Below are positions 18,347 through 28,269 of a stretch of DNA of 54,880 nt, piece by piece. Under the pieces are notes generated by a model, which saw only the letters and a program-made list of their open reading frames with translations, was not told the origin of the DNA and did not search any database. The stretch is taken from NCBI RefSeq assembly GCF_003987475.1, contig NZ_PIQH01000011.1, forward strand, positions 1-54,880, read 5' to 3'. The first letter of the stretch is position 1. Each line of letters opens with the position of its first letter. Position numbers and translations under genes: made by a program. This stretch comes from Idiomarina tyrosinivorans. GTDB lineage: Bacteria; Pseudomonadota; Gammaproteobacteria; Enterobacterales; Alteromonadaceae.

Positions 18347-18955
18347 ATGGATATCGTTCTTGCAACGGGAAACGCAGGCAAGGTTGCCGAATTGCAACAA
18401 TTACTGCAGGCGTCGCCCAGCACCGCGCACTGGCGAATAAAACCGCAGTCGCAATGGAATTTCGAAGAGGCCGTGGAAGACGGTTTGAGCTTTGTTGAGA
18501 ATGCCATTATTAAAGCGCGCCACGCCTGCCAACACACTGGCTTAGCAGCGATTGCCGATGACTCGGGTATTGCTGTCGACGCTTTGCAGGGTGCGCCGGG
18601 AATCTATTCTGCACGCTATGCCGGTGAACCGCGTAGCGACCAACGTAATATCGATAAACTGTTAGCCACACTGGCGCAACAAGGTATCGAAAACGCCAGC
18701 GCAAGCTTTCACTGCGCTTTAGTGATGCTGCGCCATGCTGAGGACCCAACGCCGATTATTTGCCAAGGACGCTGGCAAGGAACGCTGTTATCAGCGCCAA
18801 GGGGGAGCGGCGGTTTCGGCTACGACCCAATATTCTGGGATGCAGAAACACAATGCTCAGCAGCCGAATTGAGCCGCGAGCAAAAGCAGCAACGCTCGCA
18901 TCGCGGTAAAGCACTGCAACAGTTACTCGCCCAATTAGCCGAGCAGCCCCTGTGA
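18347..18955 (+). CDS. rdgB: dITP/XTP pyrophosphatase RdgB
   Basis: Hydrolyses non-canonical purine triphosphates (dITP, dXTP) to keep them out of DNA. The 202-residue protein has the substrate loop ATGNAGKVAEL at its N-terminus, IADDSGIAVDALQGAPGIYSARYAG around the metal site, and SGGFGYDPIFW near the C-terminus. The ATG at 18347 has AAGG upstream; the frame upstream opens with TTG only. It overlaps hemW by four bases (GTGA), as in the E. coli yggV-yggW order. Confidence 0.95.
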   Translation: MDIVLATGNAGKVAELQQLLQASPSTAHWRIKPQSQWNFEEAVEDGLSFVENAIIKARHACQHTGLAAIADDSGIAVDALQGAPGIYSARYAGEPRSDQRNIDKLLATLAQQGIENASASFHCALVMLRHAEDPTPIICQGRWQGTLLSAPRGSGGFGYDPIFWDAETQCSAAELSREQKQQRSHRGKALQQLLAQLAEQPL

Positions 18956-20094
18956 AATCACTGCCGCCGTTAACACTTTATATCCATGTTCCTTGGTGTA
19001 TTGAGAAGTGCCCGTATTGTGATTTCAATTCACACAAAATTCAGGGCCACATTCCAGAACAGCAATATGTCAACCGCCTATTAGATGATATCCGCGCGGA
19101 TGCCGACTGGGCACAGCAACGCCCAGTACAGGCCATTTTCTTCGGCGGCGGCACGCCGAGTGTTTTGCAACCGGATAGCATTGCGAGAATTATTGCTGGC
19201 GTCGCCAAGGTTTTGCCGTTAGCAGCGGATTGTGAAATCACACTTGAAGCGAATCCTGGTACTTTCGAGGTCGAACGCTTCGCCGGCTTCGTCGAGGCCG
19301 GAGTCAATCGCCTGTCGATTGGTATCCAGAGTTTAAAAGATCAGCAACTGCGGGCATTAGGTCGCATCCATTCTAGCGCGCAAGCCCGGGTGGCTGCAGC
19401 ACACGCCAAAGCGCTCGGCTTACGCAGCTATAACTTGGACCTAATGCACGGTTTGCCCGAGCAATCCGTTGCTGATGCGATGGCCGATTTAGACCAAATT
19501 ATTGCTCTCGACCCGCCCCATATCTCTTGGTATCAACTGACCATTGAGCCGAATACCTCATTTGCTAGCCGCCCACCGCAACTCCCCGATGACGATGTTC
19601 TGTGGGATATCTACACCGAAGGGCACAAAAAGTTAGAAGCCGCAGGTTACCAGCAATATGAAGTCAGTGCTTATGCCAAAGCGGGCCATCAAAGTCGCCA
19701 TAATCGCAATTACTGGGAATTTGGCGATTACTTGGGGATTGGGTGTGGAGCTCATAGCAAAATTACTTTGGCAGCGGAAGATAACGCTCTTTTGCGCTGT
19801 GAAAAAGTGAAGCACCCAAAAGGCTATTTGGATTTAACTCGAACGCTACGATATCGCACCCAATACGTTGCAAAACAAGATGAGCTATTCGAGTTCTTTA
19901 TGAACCGCTTACGCTTACTTGAACCTGTACCTAAACAGCAGTTACTCGAACGCACGCACTGCACTACAGCAGAAGCTGATCAGGCATTGCGGAACAGTAT
20001 TGATAAAGGCTGGGTCATTTCCGACAAAAACCAGTGGCGGTTAACCAGAGACGGCCACCGGTTCTTAAATAGCGTGCTCGAGGATTTACTTTAA
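18952..20094 (+). CDS. hemW: HemW, radical SAM heme chaperone
   Basis: A 380-residue radical SAM protein related to HemN. The cluster motif [11 protein letters not shown] (CxxxCxxC plus C) is near residue 15, FFGGGTPS near 62, and the HemW-type C-terminal domain is complete. HemW binds heme and is thought to deliver it to respiratory proteins; it lacks the coproporphyrinogen dehydrogenase activity of HemN. The start is GTG within a GTGA overlap with rdgB. Its stop uses the TTAA shared with trmB on the other strand. Confidence 0.94.
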   Translation: MKSLPPLTLYIHVPWCIEKCPYCDFNSHKIQGHIPEQQYVNRLLDDIRADADWAQQRPVQAIFFGGGTPSVLQPDSIARIIAGVAKVLPLAADCEITLEANPGTFEVERFAGFVEAGVNRLSIGIQSLKDQQLRALGRIHSSAQARVAAAHAKALGLRSYNLDLMHGLPEQSVADAMADLDQIIALDPPHISWYQLTIEPNTSFASRPPQLPDDDVLWDIYTEGHKKLEAAGYQQYEVSAYAKAGHQSRHNRNYWEFGDYLGIGCGAHSKITLAAEDNALLRCEKVKHPKGYLDLTRTLRYRTQYVAKQDELFEFFMNRLRLLEPVPKQQLLERTHCTTAEADQALRNSIDKGWVISDKNQWRLTRDGHRFLNSVLEDLL

Positions 20095-20816
20095 TCGCGT
20101 CGCGCCACTACGAACTGCAGATCCCAGACCCCGTGGCCTTTGTTTTTTCCACGCTGCTCAAACTTGGTTTTCGGGCGGTCTGCTGGACGCGGCACAAAAT
20201 CACCCGAGTGCGACAGGTTGGTTAACTTCGCTTCTGCGGATAACACTTCTAACATGTGCTCGGCGTAGTTCTCCCAATCCGTGGCCAGATGAATCATTCC
20301 CCCAGCGCGGAGTTTCTTTAACAGTAATTGAATAAACTGCGGCTGAATAAGGCGACGTTTATGATGACGCTTTTTATGCCACGGATCGGGGAAAAATATC
20401 TGTACGCGATCTAGGCTATGATCGGGAATTTGTTGCTTTAACACTTCCACAGCATCACTGTTGGACACCCGCAAATTTGTGACTTGTGCTTGTTCTGCGG
20501 CCATTAAACACGCGCCGACACCGGGCTCATGAACTTCTATACCGATAAAGTTACGCTGCGGGTCGGCAGCGGCCATTTCAACCAGAGAGCCGCCCATGCC
20601 AAAACCGATTTCTAGGGTCACCGGCCCCTCACGCCCAAACAACTTAAGCAAATCAACGGTTCGCTCGCTGAAGGCTAACCCCATTGTCGGCCAAAGCCGC
20701 TCTATTGCCGATGCCTGCCCCTTAGTGAGGCGGCCTTCGCGCTTGACGAAACTTCTGACGGTACGTACATACTTGCCAGCCGCAGCGGCTTCTTCGGCAT
20801 TACGAAATTGGCTCAT
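20091..20816 (-). CDS. trmB: tRNA (guanine-N7)-methyltransferase TrmB
   Basis: Methylates G46 of tRNA using S-adenosylmethionine. The 241-residue protein has the SAM-binding [11 protein letters not shown] near residue 75, [14 protein letters not shown], and [15 protein letters not shown], the family catalytic signature. The closing [19 protein letters not shown] block is also typical. In E. coli trmB lies beside mutY and yggX; here an OmpA-family gene lies between. Confidence 0.96.
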   Translation of the reverse strand: MSQFRNAEEAAAAGKYVRTVRSFVKREGRLTKGQASAIERLWPTMGLAFSERTVDLLKLFGREGPVTLEIGFGMGGSLVEMAAADPQRNFIGIEVHEPGVGACLMAAEQAQVTNLRVSNSDAVEVLKQQIPDHSLDRVQIFFPDPWHKKRHHKRRLIQPQFIQLLLKKLRAGGMIHLATDWENYAEHMLEVLSAEAKLTNLSHSGDFVPRPADRPKTKFEQRGKNKGHGVWDLQFVVARRD

Positions 20817-20837
20817 GGTTGTCCTCGACCGGTTAAA

Positions 20838-20866
20838 CGAAAAACGCCGCCCTGTGTGGGCGGCGC
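20838..20866 (-). terminator. Intrinsic terminator of the OmpA-family gene
   Basis: The stem CGCCGCCC (20845-20852) pairs with GGGCGGCG (20858-20865) around a 5-base loop. On the minus strand it is followed by a U-rich run (20839-20844). It lies just after the stop of the OmpA-like gene and before trmB, so the strongly expressed porin is insulated from trmB. Confidence 0.9.
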
Positions 20867-20904
20867 TACATTATCCGAATCTGGAGCCGGAACTCAAGCG
20901 TTGA

Positions 20905-21996
20905 TTATTTGTTCACTTCGCTTTTCAACACCGGATTCCGTTTGGTGACTTCTAGCTCAGCTTCGATCCGACGGTTAGCCTGACGAGCCGCTGCGGTTTT
21001 ACCCTGCACTTTTGGCTCGGTTTCACCGTAACCGACCGATTTCACCCGTTTCGGATCAATACCAAAACGCTGGATAAGCACATCAGCAACTGCTTTCGCG
21101 CGACGTTCTGATAACCACTGGTTATAGTCTGCTGCACCGGTGTAGTCGGTGTGACCTTCAATGGTAATGTCCAATTGCGGATGCTCTTTCATAAACTCAG
21201 CCATGCGCTTGATGTCATCCACTTTGTTGTCACGAATTTTTGACGAATTAATGTCGAACTCTACCAACAGCTCGCGACTGATGGTTTCGTTTTCGTATTC
21301 AATGCAACCTTTTTCGTCAACCGAATACGTCGCTGGCGTCATTGGGCATTCGTCATTCGGATCAATTACGCCATCATTATCCGAGTCGGCGGGTGCCACA
21401 GGGGCAGGCTTCGGTTCAGGCTCGGGTTGCGGTTGTGGCTTAGGCGCCGGCTTAGTTTGTTGCATGGGTTCGTCCCGACCGCCAAAGAACCACTGTAAAC
21501 CGATAGTCGCAAATGCTTCGGAATACTCACCTTCTTGAATACCACCTTCGAACCGTAACGCAACAGACTGCGAAACAAAATGGCGATACCCAACAAAGGC
21601 CCGGGCAAAACTGTCTTTATTATCGCCAATATCTAAACGGTTAACGCCCAAACCTAAGTACACGTTATCGGGTAAATTATAAATGATGTCTGCACCATAG
21701 TTACTTCCTTCGGCCTCCCCCATATTACCATCAAGGCTCGCATTAACGTATTCATAATAAATTCGCGTTTCCCAATAGTCGGTTAGCATAAAGCCGCCCT
21801 CAAGACCGACCGTTGAGCTACTAAAACCGTCTTCTACAGGCAGTAATGCATTGTTCTCTTTCGCGTACCGATCAGCGTCAGTCGCTATAACCCCGCCCCG
21901 TACACCAAAGTAACCATCTCCTTTATCCTGAGCCATAGCAGCTTGACTCATCCCCGCACCTAACAGTGCCAGCATTAAAACCGATAAACGCTTCAT
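20905..21996 (-). CDS. OmpA-family outer-membrane protein
   Basis: A 363-residue outer-membrane protein. The signal peptide runs 1-22 (AMA cleavage). An N-terminal eight-strand-type barrel covers about 28-175, ending in WFFGG. Then come a Pro/Glu/Lys-rich hinge (about 178-203), a thrombospondin type 3-like calcium segment DSDNDGVIDPNDECP, and a C-terminal OmpA/MotB peptidoglycan-binding domain with TIEGHTDYTGAADYNQWLSE and RRIEAEL. It would tether the outer membrane to peptidoglycan. AAGGAG lies at a good distance from the ATG. It has its own terminator and is likely highly expressed. Confidence 0.92.
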   Translation of the reverse strand: MKRLSVLMLALLGAGMSQAAMAQDKGDGYFGVRGGVIATDADRYAKENNALLPVEDGFSSSTVGLEGGFMLTDYWETRIYYEYVNASLDGNMGEAEGSNYGADIIYNLPDNVYLGLGVNRLDIGDNKDSFARAFVGYRHFVSQSVALRFEGGIQEGEYSEAFATIGLQWFFGGRDEPMQQTKPAPKPQPQPEPEPKPAPVAPADSDNDGVIDPNDECPMTPATYSVDEKGCIEYENETISRELLVEFDINSSKIRDNKVDDIKRMAEFMKEHPQLDITIEGHTDYTGAADYNQWLSERRAKAVADVLIQRFGIDPKRVKSVGYGETEPKVQGKTAAARQANRRIEAELEVTKRNPVLKSEVNK

Positions 21997-22149
21997 GTCT
22001 TTTCTCCTTGTTTCACGATACGTATGTAACGCTTTATACTTTTGTTAAGATACTCATGGATCAAAAACGTTGCGTACCTTTTCGTATTCTTTACAAGCAT
22101 TAATAGGGACGCTGCCACCATTCACTTTGTTGTTAGAGTCGTCGTTATT

Positions 22150-23229
22150 GTGAAAGATGGGATAAGTTCAAGCTGGCACTCGGCGCAGGTGCTGAAATGG
22201 TTTGACCGACACGGGCGCAATCATTTGCCTTGGCAACAGAACCCTACGCCTTATCGCGTGTGGGTCTCGGAAATTATGTTGCAACAAACGCAAGTCGCAA
22301 CCGTCATAGACTACTACCAGCGTTTTATGGCACGTTTCCCAACCGTGGCGGCGTTAGCGAAAGCACCATTAGACGAGGTGTTGCACCTTTGGACGGGGTT
22401 AGGCTATTACGCTCGAGCGCGCAATATGCACCATGCTGCGAAACAAGTCATGGAGCAATTTGCGGGGGAATTTCCTTGCCAAGTAGCCGAGCTAGAACAG
22501 CTCAAAGGCATCGGTCGCTCTACCGCCGGTGCAATCGCCTCATTGGGCTGTGGTCAGCATGCTGCCATTTTAGATGGTAATGTTAAGCGAGTACTGGCTC
22601 GGGCCTATGGCGTCGATGGTTGGCCGGGTAAATCAGCCGTTGCTAAGCAACTCTGGCAGCTCACCGAACAACTCACGCCGCAACAGCGCTGTGCTGATTA
22701 CAATCAAGCGATGATGGACTTAGGTGCACTTTTGTGTAAAGGCAAGCAGCCAGATTGTCAGCGCTGTCCGTTGCATTCGCGTTGCCATGCTTACCAGCAC
22801 GACCAAATCGCTGAGTTACCGGGTAAGAAACCGCGCAAAGCACTACCGGAGAAATCCTGTTGGTTAGCGATTGTGCTGACCAACGATCAGCAAACCCTAC
22901 TGCAACAACGTCCCCCCTCTGGCTTATGGGGAGGCCTCTGGGGATTTCCACAATTCCAACAACAAAGCGAACTCAACGACTACATCGCTGAATTAGCTGT
23001 AGCGCCAGCGGAAATCCAGCAATGGCAAACCTTTCGCCATACCTTTAGTCATTTCCATTTGGACATCACGCCAGTGGTGATAGCCCTAGCTAATGAGCTG
23101 GGCGAGGTAAACGAGCTGCAGCAACGCTGGGTCAACATTCAACAACCAGAAAACTTGGGATTTGCCGCGCCAACCGCTAAGATCCTAAAACAGTTAGCCA
23201 AACAGACGCATTCAAGGAGCCGGTCATGA
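22150..23229 (+). CDS. mutY: Adenine DNA glycosylase MutY
   Basis: Removes adenine mispaired with 8-oxoguanine. The domains are intact: the helix-hairpin-helix glycosylase with [13 protein letters not shown] (catalytic Glu), [12 protein letters not shown] and [11 protein letters not shown] (catalytic Asp); the 4Fe-4S cluster motif C-x6-C-x2-C-x5-C in [13 protein letters not shown]; and a C-terminal NUDIX-like domain that reads 8-oxoG ([16 protein letters not shown]). The start is uncertain. Family length favours the GTG at 22150 (359 residues); an ORF reaching 22042 would add 36 residues not seen in relatives. It overlaps yggX by ATGA. Confidence 0.93.
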   Translation: MKDGISSSWHSAQVLKWFDRHGRNHLPWQQNPTPYRVWVSEIMLQQTQVATVIDYYQRFMARFPTVAALAKAPLDEVLHLWTGLGYYARARNMHHAAKQVMEQFAGEFPCQVAELEQLKGIGRSTAGAIASLGCGQHAAILDGNVKRVLARAYGVDGWPGKSAVAKQLWQLTEQLTPQQRCADYNQAMMDLGALLCKGKQPDCQRCPLHSRCHAYQHDQIAELPGKKPRKALPEKSCWLAIVLTNDQQTLLQQRPPSGLWGGLWGFPQFQQQSELNDYIAELAVAPAEIQQWQTFRHTFSHFHLDITPVVIALANELGEVNELQQRWVNIQQPENLGFAAPTAKILKQLAKQTHSRSRS

Positions 23230-23498
23230 GCCGTACCATTTATTGTGAATATTTAAAGAAAGAAGCCGAGGGCTTAGATTTTCAGATGTACCCCGGTGAG
23301 CTTGGGGAAAAGATCTATCAGCATATTTCTAAACAAGCTTGGGCGGAATGGCAAAAAAAACAGACCATGTTAATCAATGAAAAACGCCTCAATATGATGG
23401 ACCCGGAGGCTCGAAAATTCCTTGAAGAGCAGATGAAAGCCTTCCTTTTTGAGGGAGAAGACATAGAAATTGAGGGTTATACACCTCCGCAACAGTAA
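23226..23498 (+). CDS. yggX: Probable Fe(2+)-trafficking protein YggX
   Basis: A 90-residue protein that helps protect iron-sulfur enzymes against oxidative damage. The N-terminal [18 protein letters not shown] contains the single conserved cysteine, and [23 protein letters not shown] is the family core. Coupling to mutY, itself an iron-sulfur enzyme, is conserved from E. coli. A terminator follows within ten bases of the stop. Confidence 0.96.
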   Translation: MSRTIYCEYLKKEAEGLDFQMYPGELGEKIYQHISKQAWAEWQKKQTMLINEKRLNMMDPEARKFLEEQMKAFLFEGEDIEIEGYTPPQQ

Positions 23499-23505
23499 TC
23501 TTCTG

Positions 23506-23532
23506 AAAAGCCCACCTCGCGTGGGCTTTTTT
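23506..23532 (+). terminator. Intrinsic terminator after mutY-yggX
   Basis: AAAGCCCAC and GTGGGCTTT form a nine-pair stem around a short loop, followed by a T run on the plus strand. It ends the mutY-yggX operon. The next 149 bases to proB hold no gene; I see no confident promoter or attenuator there. Confidence 0.88.
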
Positions 23533-23681
23533 GATCAAAACCAGAACTTCCTGCGTAAAACGGAACAAGCTCTGTATATGAGTTTTACAAATATCGACAA
23601 TATTCTACGCTTATGGGGTCAACTGGAGCTTTCAGTCCCAATCTGTTAGACTACTAACGAATTCATAAAGAGGGAGTCCAT

Positions 23682-24797
23682 ATGAAAGCGCCATCCTGGC
23701 GACGCGCGGTACTAAAAGTAGGAAGTGCCCTAATAGCGCCAGATGAAACCGGATGTAGTACGAAATACCTACTAGCCATTGCTCGTTTCATCAACGAGTG
23801 TCGAGCTCGCGGCCAAGAAATCGTTCTTGTCTCCTCAGGCAGTGTTGCCGCAGGCCGCAAGCATATAGAATTCGAACATGAACAGCTTCCTGTAGTCGTC
23901 CGTAAGGCGATGGCGGCAGTTGGACAAAACGAAATGATGGCATACTGGTCGCGCTTTTTTGATTTTCCTTGCGCTCAGGTGCTAATGACCCACAGCGACC
24001 TGCGAGACAGAGCGCGCTATGTAAGCATCAAGAACACCTTACATACGTTGTTAGAGCACGAAGTATTGCCTGTAGTGAATGAAAACGATGCGCTAGCAAC
24101 CGACGAGATGAAAGTGGGTGATAACGACAACCTTGCAGCAATGGTTGCTACCTTGGTTGACGCTGATGCATTGTTTATCTGCTCAGACATCGACGGCCTG
24201 TACGATGCCGACCCACGCTTGAACCCAGAAGCGAAGAAAATTCCGGTGGTAGAAACCATTGATGAGAGCATTTTCTCGCTTGCTGGCGGAACCACCAGCA
24301 AAGTCGGTACAGGCGGTATGCGGACCAAAGTCGAAGCCGCAGAGAAAGCGACATCGCACGGTATTGATACCTACATCGTTAATGGCCGTAAAGGGGAAAC
24401 GTTCGAGTCGTTATTGCAGGGTGAAATTCCTGGCACCTTATTCCGACGCCAGTCTGACCCAATCAGCAACAAGAAACATTGGTTGCGGCACACCCTAGTC
24501 GCTCAAGGTGAAATTTTGGTGGACGAAGGCGCGTGCAATGCTCTGACGGAGAAAGGTGCTTCACTGTTGAGCTCTGGCATCGTCGATATCCAAGGCGATT
24601 TTGATCGTGGCGATGCGGTTTTAGTGCGCAGCGCAGACAACACCGAAGCCATCGCAAAAGGAATTTGTCAGTACAGCTCTCACGAGTTACTTCACATTAA
24701 AGGTCAACAGACCAGCGAGATTGCTGAACAATTTGGTTACAGCCCGATTACCGAAGTAATTCATCGTGATGACTTAATGATTTTGGAGGATGCATGA
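23682..24797 (+). CDS. proB: Glutamate 5-kinase
   Basis: Phosphorylates glutamate, the first and feedback-inhibited step of proline synthesis. The amino-acid kinase domain (about 1-260) shows VLKVGSALIAP, VLVSSGSVAAGRK, VNENDALATDEMKVGDND and SKVGTGGMRTKVEAA. A C-terminal PUA domain (about 280-355) follows with ILVDEGACNAL. GAGGGAG lies upstream of the ATG. It is coupled to proA by ATGA. 371 residues is normal for the PUA-containing form. Confidence 0.96.
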   Translation: MKAPSWRRAVLKVGSALIAPDETGCSTKYLLAIARFINECRARGQEIVLVSSGSVAAGRKHIEFEHEQLPVVVRKAMAAVGQNEMMAYWSRFFDFPCAQVLMTHSDLRDRARYVSIKNTLHTLLEHEVLPVVNENDALATDEMKVGDNDNLAAMVATLVDADALFICSDIDGLYDADPRLNPEAKKIPVVETIDESIFSLAGGTTSKVGTGGMRTKVEAAEKATSHGIDTYIVNGRKGETFESLLQGEIPGTLFRRQSDPISNKKHWLRHTLVAQGEILVDEGACNALTEKGASLLSSGIVDIQGDFDRGDAVLVRSADNTEAIAKGICQYSSHELLHIKGQQTSEIAEQFGYSPITEVIHRDDLMILEDA

Positions 24798-26047
24798 CAC
24801 AGATCAATGCAGAACAAATTGGTAAACAAGCCGCGAAAGCCGCTCGAGCGGTTGCAAACTTGTCAGAACAAGAAAAGAACGCCGTTTTACAGAAAATGGC
24901 AGATAGCCTGCGAAAGCACCAAGAAGAGATCATCGAGATCAACAAGAAAGACTTGGTAGCAGGCAAAGAAAAGGGTCTAAGCGATGCCATGATGGACCGC
25001 TTGGAACTGACTCCCGAGCGTGTCGAAGGTATGGCTACAGCCATTGAAGAGATTATTGAGCTGAGCGACCCTGTTGGCGATAGCTACGTTTTAGATGAAC
25101 GCCCGAATGGCATTAAAATTGAGAAGATGCGCATTCCACTTGGCGTTATTTGTATGATTTACGAAGCCCGTCCGAACGTTACCGCTGATGCCGGCGCACT
25201 ATGCTTTAAGTCAGGCAATGCCGTCATTTTACGCTGTGGTCGCGAAGCTATCGAAAGCAGTAAAGTCATTGCTAAGGCTTTACATGAAGCACTGCAAGCC
25301 TCGGAGCTGCCAAAAGACGTAATCACTGTGGTACCTACGCCAGATCGTGAGTTAATGATGGACTTGCTACAGCAAAAAGATTACATCGACTTGGTGATTC
25401 CGCGCGGTGGCGAAGGCCTGATTCACTTTGTCAGCGACAACAGTAAAATTCCTGTCATCCAGCATTATAAAGGGGTGTGTCACCTTTATGTTGATAAAGA
25501 TGCGGACTTAGACAAGGCGTTAGCGCTGCTGTTGAACGGTAAGACCCAACGTACGGGCGTCTGTAATGCGCTTGAAGGGCTATTGGTTCATCAAGACGTT
25601 GCCGATACTTTCTTGCCGATGGCAGCGAAAGCGCTGGCGGAAAAATCCGTTAAAATACACGCCTGCAAACGCTCTATGCCTTACTTTGAAGGCGCTGAGC
25701 TGATTGCAGACGATGCTTTTGGTGAAGAATACTTAGCCTTAGAAATCGCTGTTCGTACCGTTGACGATTACGAGGCTGCGGTTGAGCACATTCAACAGTT
25801 CGGTAGTGGCCACACCGAGGTTATCTGTACCGAAAACGACGCCACTGCCAAACGCTTTATCCGCGAAGTGGATTCAGCAGTGACTATGGCAAATGCCTCG
25901 TCGCGCTTCTCCGACGGTGGTCAGCTAGGTCTAGGTGCTGAAATTGGTATTTCTACCAGTAAGCTGCACGCCTATGGTCCAATGGGCTTGCAAGCACTGA
26001 CGACCGAGAAATTTGTGGTGACTGGCAACGGCCAAATTCGCGAATAA
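24794..26047 (+). CDS. proA: Gamma-glutamyl phosphate reductase
   Basis: Reduces glutamyl-5-phosphate to glutamate semialdehyde with NADPH. The aldehyde-dehydrogenase-like protein of 417 residues has MIYEARPNVTADAGALCFKSGNA, LVIPRGGEGLIHF and the catalytic cysteine in TGVCNALEGLLVH. The C-terminal HTEVICTEND and SSRFSDGGQLGLGAEIGIST segments are typical. The unit proB-proA ends in a bidirectional terminator. Confidence 0.97.
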   Translation: MTQINAEQIGKQAAKAARAVANLSEQEKNAVLQKMADSLRKHQEEIIEINKKDLVAGKEKGLSDAMMDRLELTPERVEGMATAIEEIIELSDPVGDSYVLDERPNGIKIEKMRIPLGVICMIYEARPNVTADAGALCFKSGNAVILRCGREAIESSKVIAKALHEALQASELPKDVITVVPTPDRELMMDLLQQKDYIDLVIPRGGEGLIHFVSDNSKIPVIQHYKGVCHLYVDKDADLDKALALLLNGKTQRTGVCNALEGLLVHQDVADTFLPMAAKALAEKSVKIHACKRSMPYFEGAELIADDAFGEEYLALEIAVRTVDDYEAAVEHIQQFGSGHTEVICTENDATAKRFIREVDSAVTMANASSRFSDGGQLGLGAEIGISTSKLHAYGPMGLQALTTEKFVVTGNGQIRE

Positions 26048-26062
26048 TAGTGCCCCTGCCCA

Positions 26063-26098
26063 ACAAAAAAGCCGCTACACCAGTAGCGGCTTTTATAT
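26063..26098. terminator. Bidirectional intrinsic terminator between proA and the TagF-like gene
   Basis: GCCGCTAC (26071-26078) pairs with GTAGCGGC (26083-26090) around ACCA. There are six A residues on the left and four T residues on the right, so both strands have a U tract. It ends proBA and the convergent minus-strand gene. This is one of few convergent pairs in the window that has a terminator. Confidence 0.9.
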
Positions 26099-26106
26099 AT
26101 TCATCG

Positions 26107-27159
26107 TTAACGGTCAATATTGTCCAACAAGTAATCGGCCACTCTTGCAGACACCTTGCCGTCAACCTCCCCTATCAGCTCAGCGGTCACCCGTTGTCTT
26201 TCTGCGGCGAGCTGCTGAGGATGCTTCAACTCTTCCTGTACCGCATCGAACAGCTTGCTAGGGCGGCTCACGTGGCGCGCGACTGAAGCATATTCAGTAA
26301 TACTTTGGTCCATCCGTTTATCAAAGCGAAAGCGTAAAGGTCCTCGATAACTCCAGCGTAATTGCAGAAAATCAATCCAAATAACCGGCTTGTTTAACGC
26401 TGCGAATTCAAATAAGGCCGAGGATGCCTCACTCAACAGAATATCAGCGGTCGCCATGTAGGGTAGCAGTGACGCTTGCTTGGCAAAGTGGACGTTGGGC
26501 GCTTGCTGCCAGTGAGCAAAACGTTGCCGTTGCTTGTCATACTTGCTGTGGCTCATGCTAAACGCGTGCGGCTTAATAATAATATTGTAGTCGCTAAACT
26601 GTTGCGGCCAATCCAGCGGCATCCGCTCAATTGAGCTGGGATAAAAGGTCGGTGCATAAAGTACCGTTTGCTTATTGGGATCTAGCCCCAGTTCAGTCAA
26701 TGACAACGCCTGCTGTTGACGACCGTCAGCCAAAGCAATGGGATCCAACTTGGCAAAGCCCACCTGCTGAAAATGGCTTTTTGGATAGCGCTGTTGCAGT
26801 TGTTGATGACGGAAAGCCCCTTCCGTAAAACGCACATCAAAATGACTCAGTGCTTCGTCGTAATAGCAGGCTTTGACACCCACTCCATGGTACAACAACG
26901 CGGTTTTTACGCTTGCCGGCAACTGTTTCAGCCAACTCACTTCGTTGCCGAATACCAACCAATCGGTTCCTTGTCGCACACGTTGCAACAGCTTCGTAAC
27001 GGTTAGCCTTTGCGTTGCGGCGGGTTCATCGGCGTTCTTGTCCGCGTCCAGTACCACCTCAACCGCAGCGCCCCGTTGCTGCAACGCGTTAACCACTGGC
27101 ATGAACTGTGGCAAGTAATAGGCATGTTCGGCATAAAAAATGATCGTCGGTTTGGGCAT
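26107..27159 (-). CDS. CDP-glycerol glycerophosphotransferase family protein (TagF-like)
   Basis: A 350-residue protein resembling the C-terminal transferase domain of TagF/TagB-type CDP-glycerol enzymes: LLYHGVGVKACYYDE carries the catalytic-type histidine, IIIKPH is the second family histidine motif, and LLSEASSALFEFAALNKPVIW is the donor-site SEASS block. It would transfer glycerol phosphate onto a sugar or lipid acceptor in the cytoplasm. I chose the ATG at 27159; another ATG at 27216 would add 19 residues with no family match. Neither has a strong Shine-Dalgarno. It is divergent from a cytidylyltransferase that could make its donor. Confidence 0.72.
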   Translation of the reverse strand: MPKPTIIFYAEHAYYLPQFMPVVNALQQRGAAVEVVLDADKNADEPAATQRLTVTKLLQRVRQGTDWLVFGNEVSWLKQLPASVKTALLYHGVGVKACYYDEALSHFDVRFTEGAFRHQQLQQRYPKSHFQQVGFAKLDPIALADGRQQQALSLTELGLDPNKQTVLYAPTFYPSSIERMPLDWPQQFSDYNIIIKPHAFSMSHSKYDKQRQRFAHWQQAPNVHFAKQASLLPYMATADILLSEASSALFEFAALNKPVIWIDFLQLRWSYRGPLRFRFDKRMDQSITEYASVARHVSRPSKLFDAVQEELKHPQQLAAERQRVTAELIGEVDGKVSARVADYLLDNIDR

Positions 27160-27245
27160 GATGGTGCTATTTGATGAGTAGATGAATAGGTGGTTTGAGT
27201 AGTGTATCATCGACATTTTTAGCTGAATAGTAGGAGCTAGGTCAG

Positions 27246-27644
27246 ATGCGCGTCATTACCTTTGGCACCTTCGATATGTTTCATATCGGTCACTTACAAA
27301 TTCTTGAACGGGCGCGCGCGCTAGGTTCACACCTAACGGTGGGGGTTTCTTCCGATAACCTCAACTGGCAAAAGAAGCAGCGCAAGCCGATTTGCCCAGA
27401 ACATGATCGGATGCGTATTCTGCAAGCGTTGCGCTGCGTTGATGAAGTGTTTTTAGAGCAGTCTTTAGAACTTAAAGGTGAATATATTCAGCAATATAAC
27501 GCCGATATTTTAGTCATGGGTGACGATTGGGAAGGCCGCTTTGACGAGTATAAAACGCTCTGTGACGTTCTATACTTACCGCGGACACCGTCAATTTCAA
27601 CCACTCAGCTTATCGAGGTTGTGCGGAGCCATGACCCACGTTAA
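27246..27644 (+). CDS. Glycerol-3-phosphate cytidylyltransferase family protein (TagD-like)
   Basis: A 132-residue nucleotidyltransferase with GTFDMFHIGHLQILERARALG at the N-terminus (HxGH motif) and the RTPSISTTQLIE block typical of TagD, which couples CTP and glycerol-3-phosphate to CDP-glycerol. Its length matches TagD. It is separate from the related domain of HldE, encoded further on. Being next to a TagF-like transferase supports CDP-glycerol as product, though an ethanolamine-phosphate or other polyol cytidylyltransferase cannot be excluded. Confidence 0.8.
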   Translation: MRVITFGTFDMFHIGHLQILERARALGSHLTVGVSSDNLNWQKKQRKPICPEHDRMRILQALRCVDEVFLEQSLELKGEYIQQYNADILVMGDDWEGRFDEYKTLCDVLYLPRTPSISTTQLIEVVRSHDPR

Positions 27645-27686
27645 TACTGGGGCGTTTGCCACAAAGAATTTTGCTTGGAGCATACA

Positions 27687-28256
27687 GTGAATACAGCACA
27701 ATCGTACAATGACGCACTACAGCGTCACCGCAAGGTTTTCCAAACCTTAGAACAGCACCAAGGCGACTGTGAGACGCTTTTAAGCTGGGTGCAACAAAGC
27801 CTTAGTGAGGGCGGTAAGATTGTCTTTTTCGGCAATGGTGGTAGTGCTGCCGACAGCCAACATTTAGCCGCAGAATTTATGGTGCGCTACAAACAAGAAC
27901 GGGGGCCACTAGCCGCTATTGCGCTAACCACCGATACTTCTATCCTGACTGCGCATTCTAACGACTACGACTTCAGCTCAGTATTCGCGCGCCAGGTGCA
28001 AGGCTTAGTTAAAGCTGAGGACGTGGTCATTGGATTAACCACGTCGGGTACCAGTCCTAACATTAATGATGCGCTGACGGCTGCAAATGCAATAGGCGCA
28101 AAGACCGTTGCGTTAACCGGTAAAGGTGGCGGCAAGGTCAAAGATATTGCGCAATTAGCGATTGTTATTGCTGATACCGAAACGGCTCGCATTCAGGAAG
28201 CCCATATGTTTATTGGCCATTGGTTGTGCGAAGCGCTCGACCAAAGCCCAGCCTAA
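27687..28256 (+). CDS. gmhA: Sedoheptulose-7-phosphate isomerase
   Basis: The first enzyme of ADP-heptose synthesis, giving D-glycero-D-manno-heptose 7-phosphate. A SIS-domain protein with IVFFGNGGSAADSQHLAAEF, LTTSGTSPNINDAL and the C-terminal IQEAHMFIGHWLCE zinc/active-site block. GGAG sits at proper spacing from the GTG at 27687, giving 189 residues; a TTG at 27675 is an alternative. hldE follows after 13 bases. Confidence 0.93.
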   Translation: MNTAQSYNDALQRHRKVFQTLEQHQGDCETLLSWVQQSLSEGGKIVFFGNGGSAADSQHLAAEFMVRYKQERGPLAAIALTTDTSILTAHSNDYDFSSVFARQVQGLVKAEDVVIGLTTSGTSPNINDALTAANAIGAKTVALTGKGGGKVKDIAQLAIVIADTETARIQEAHMFIGHWLCEALDQSPA

Positions 28257-28269
28257 GGAGCCTTTGCGC

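Noticed and set aside
23533-23681. Attenuator or riboswitch upstream of proB
   Set aside because: No strong hairpin, leader ORF or T run could be found in this gap.
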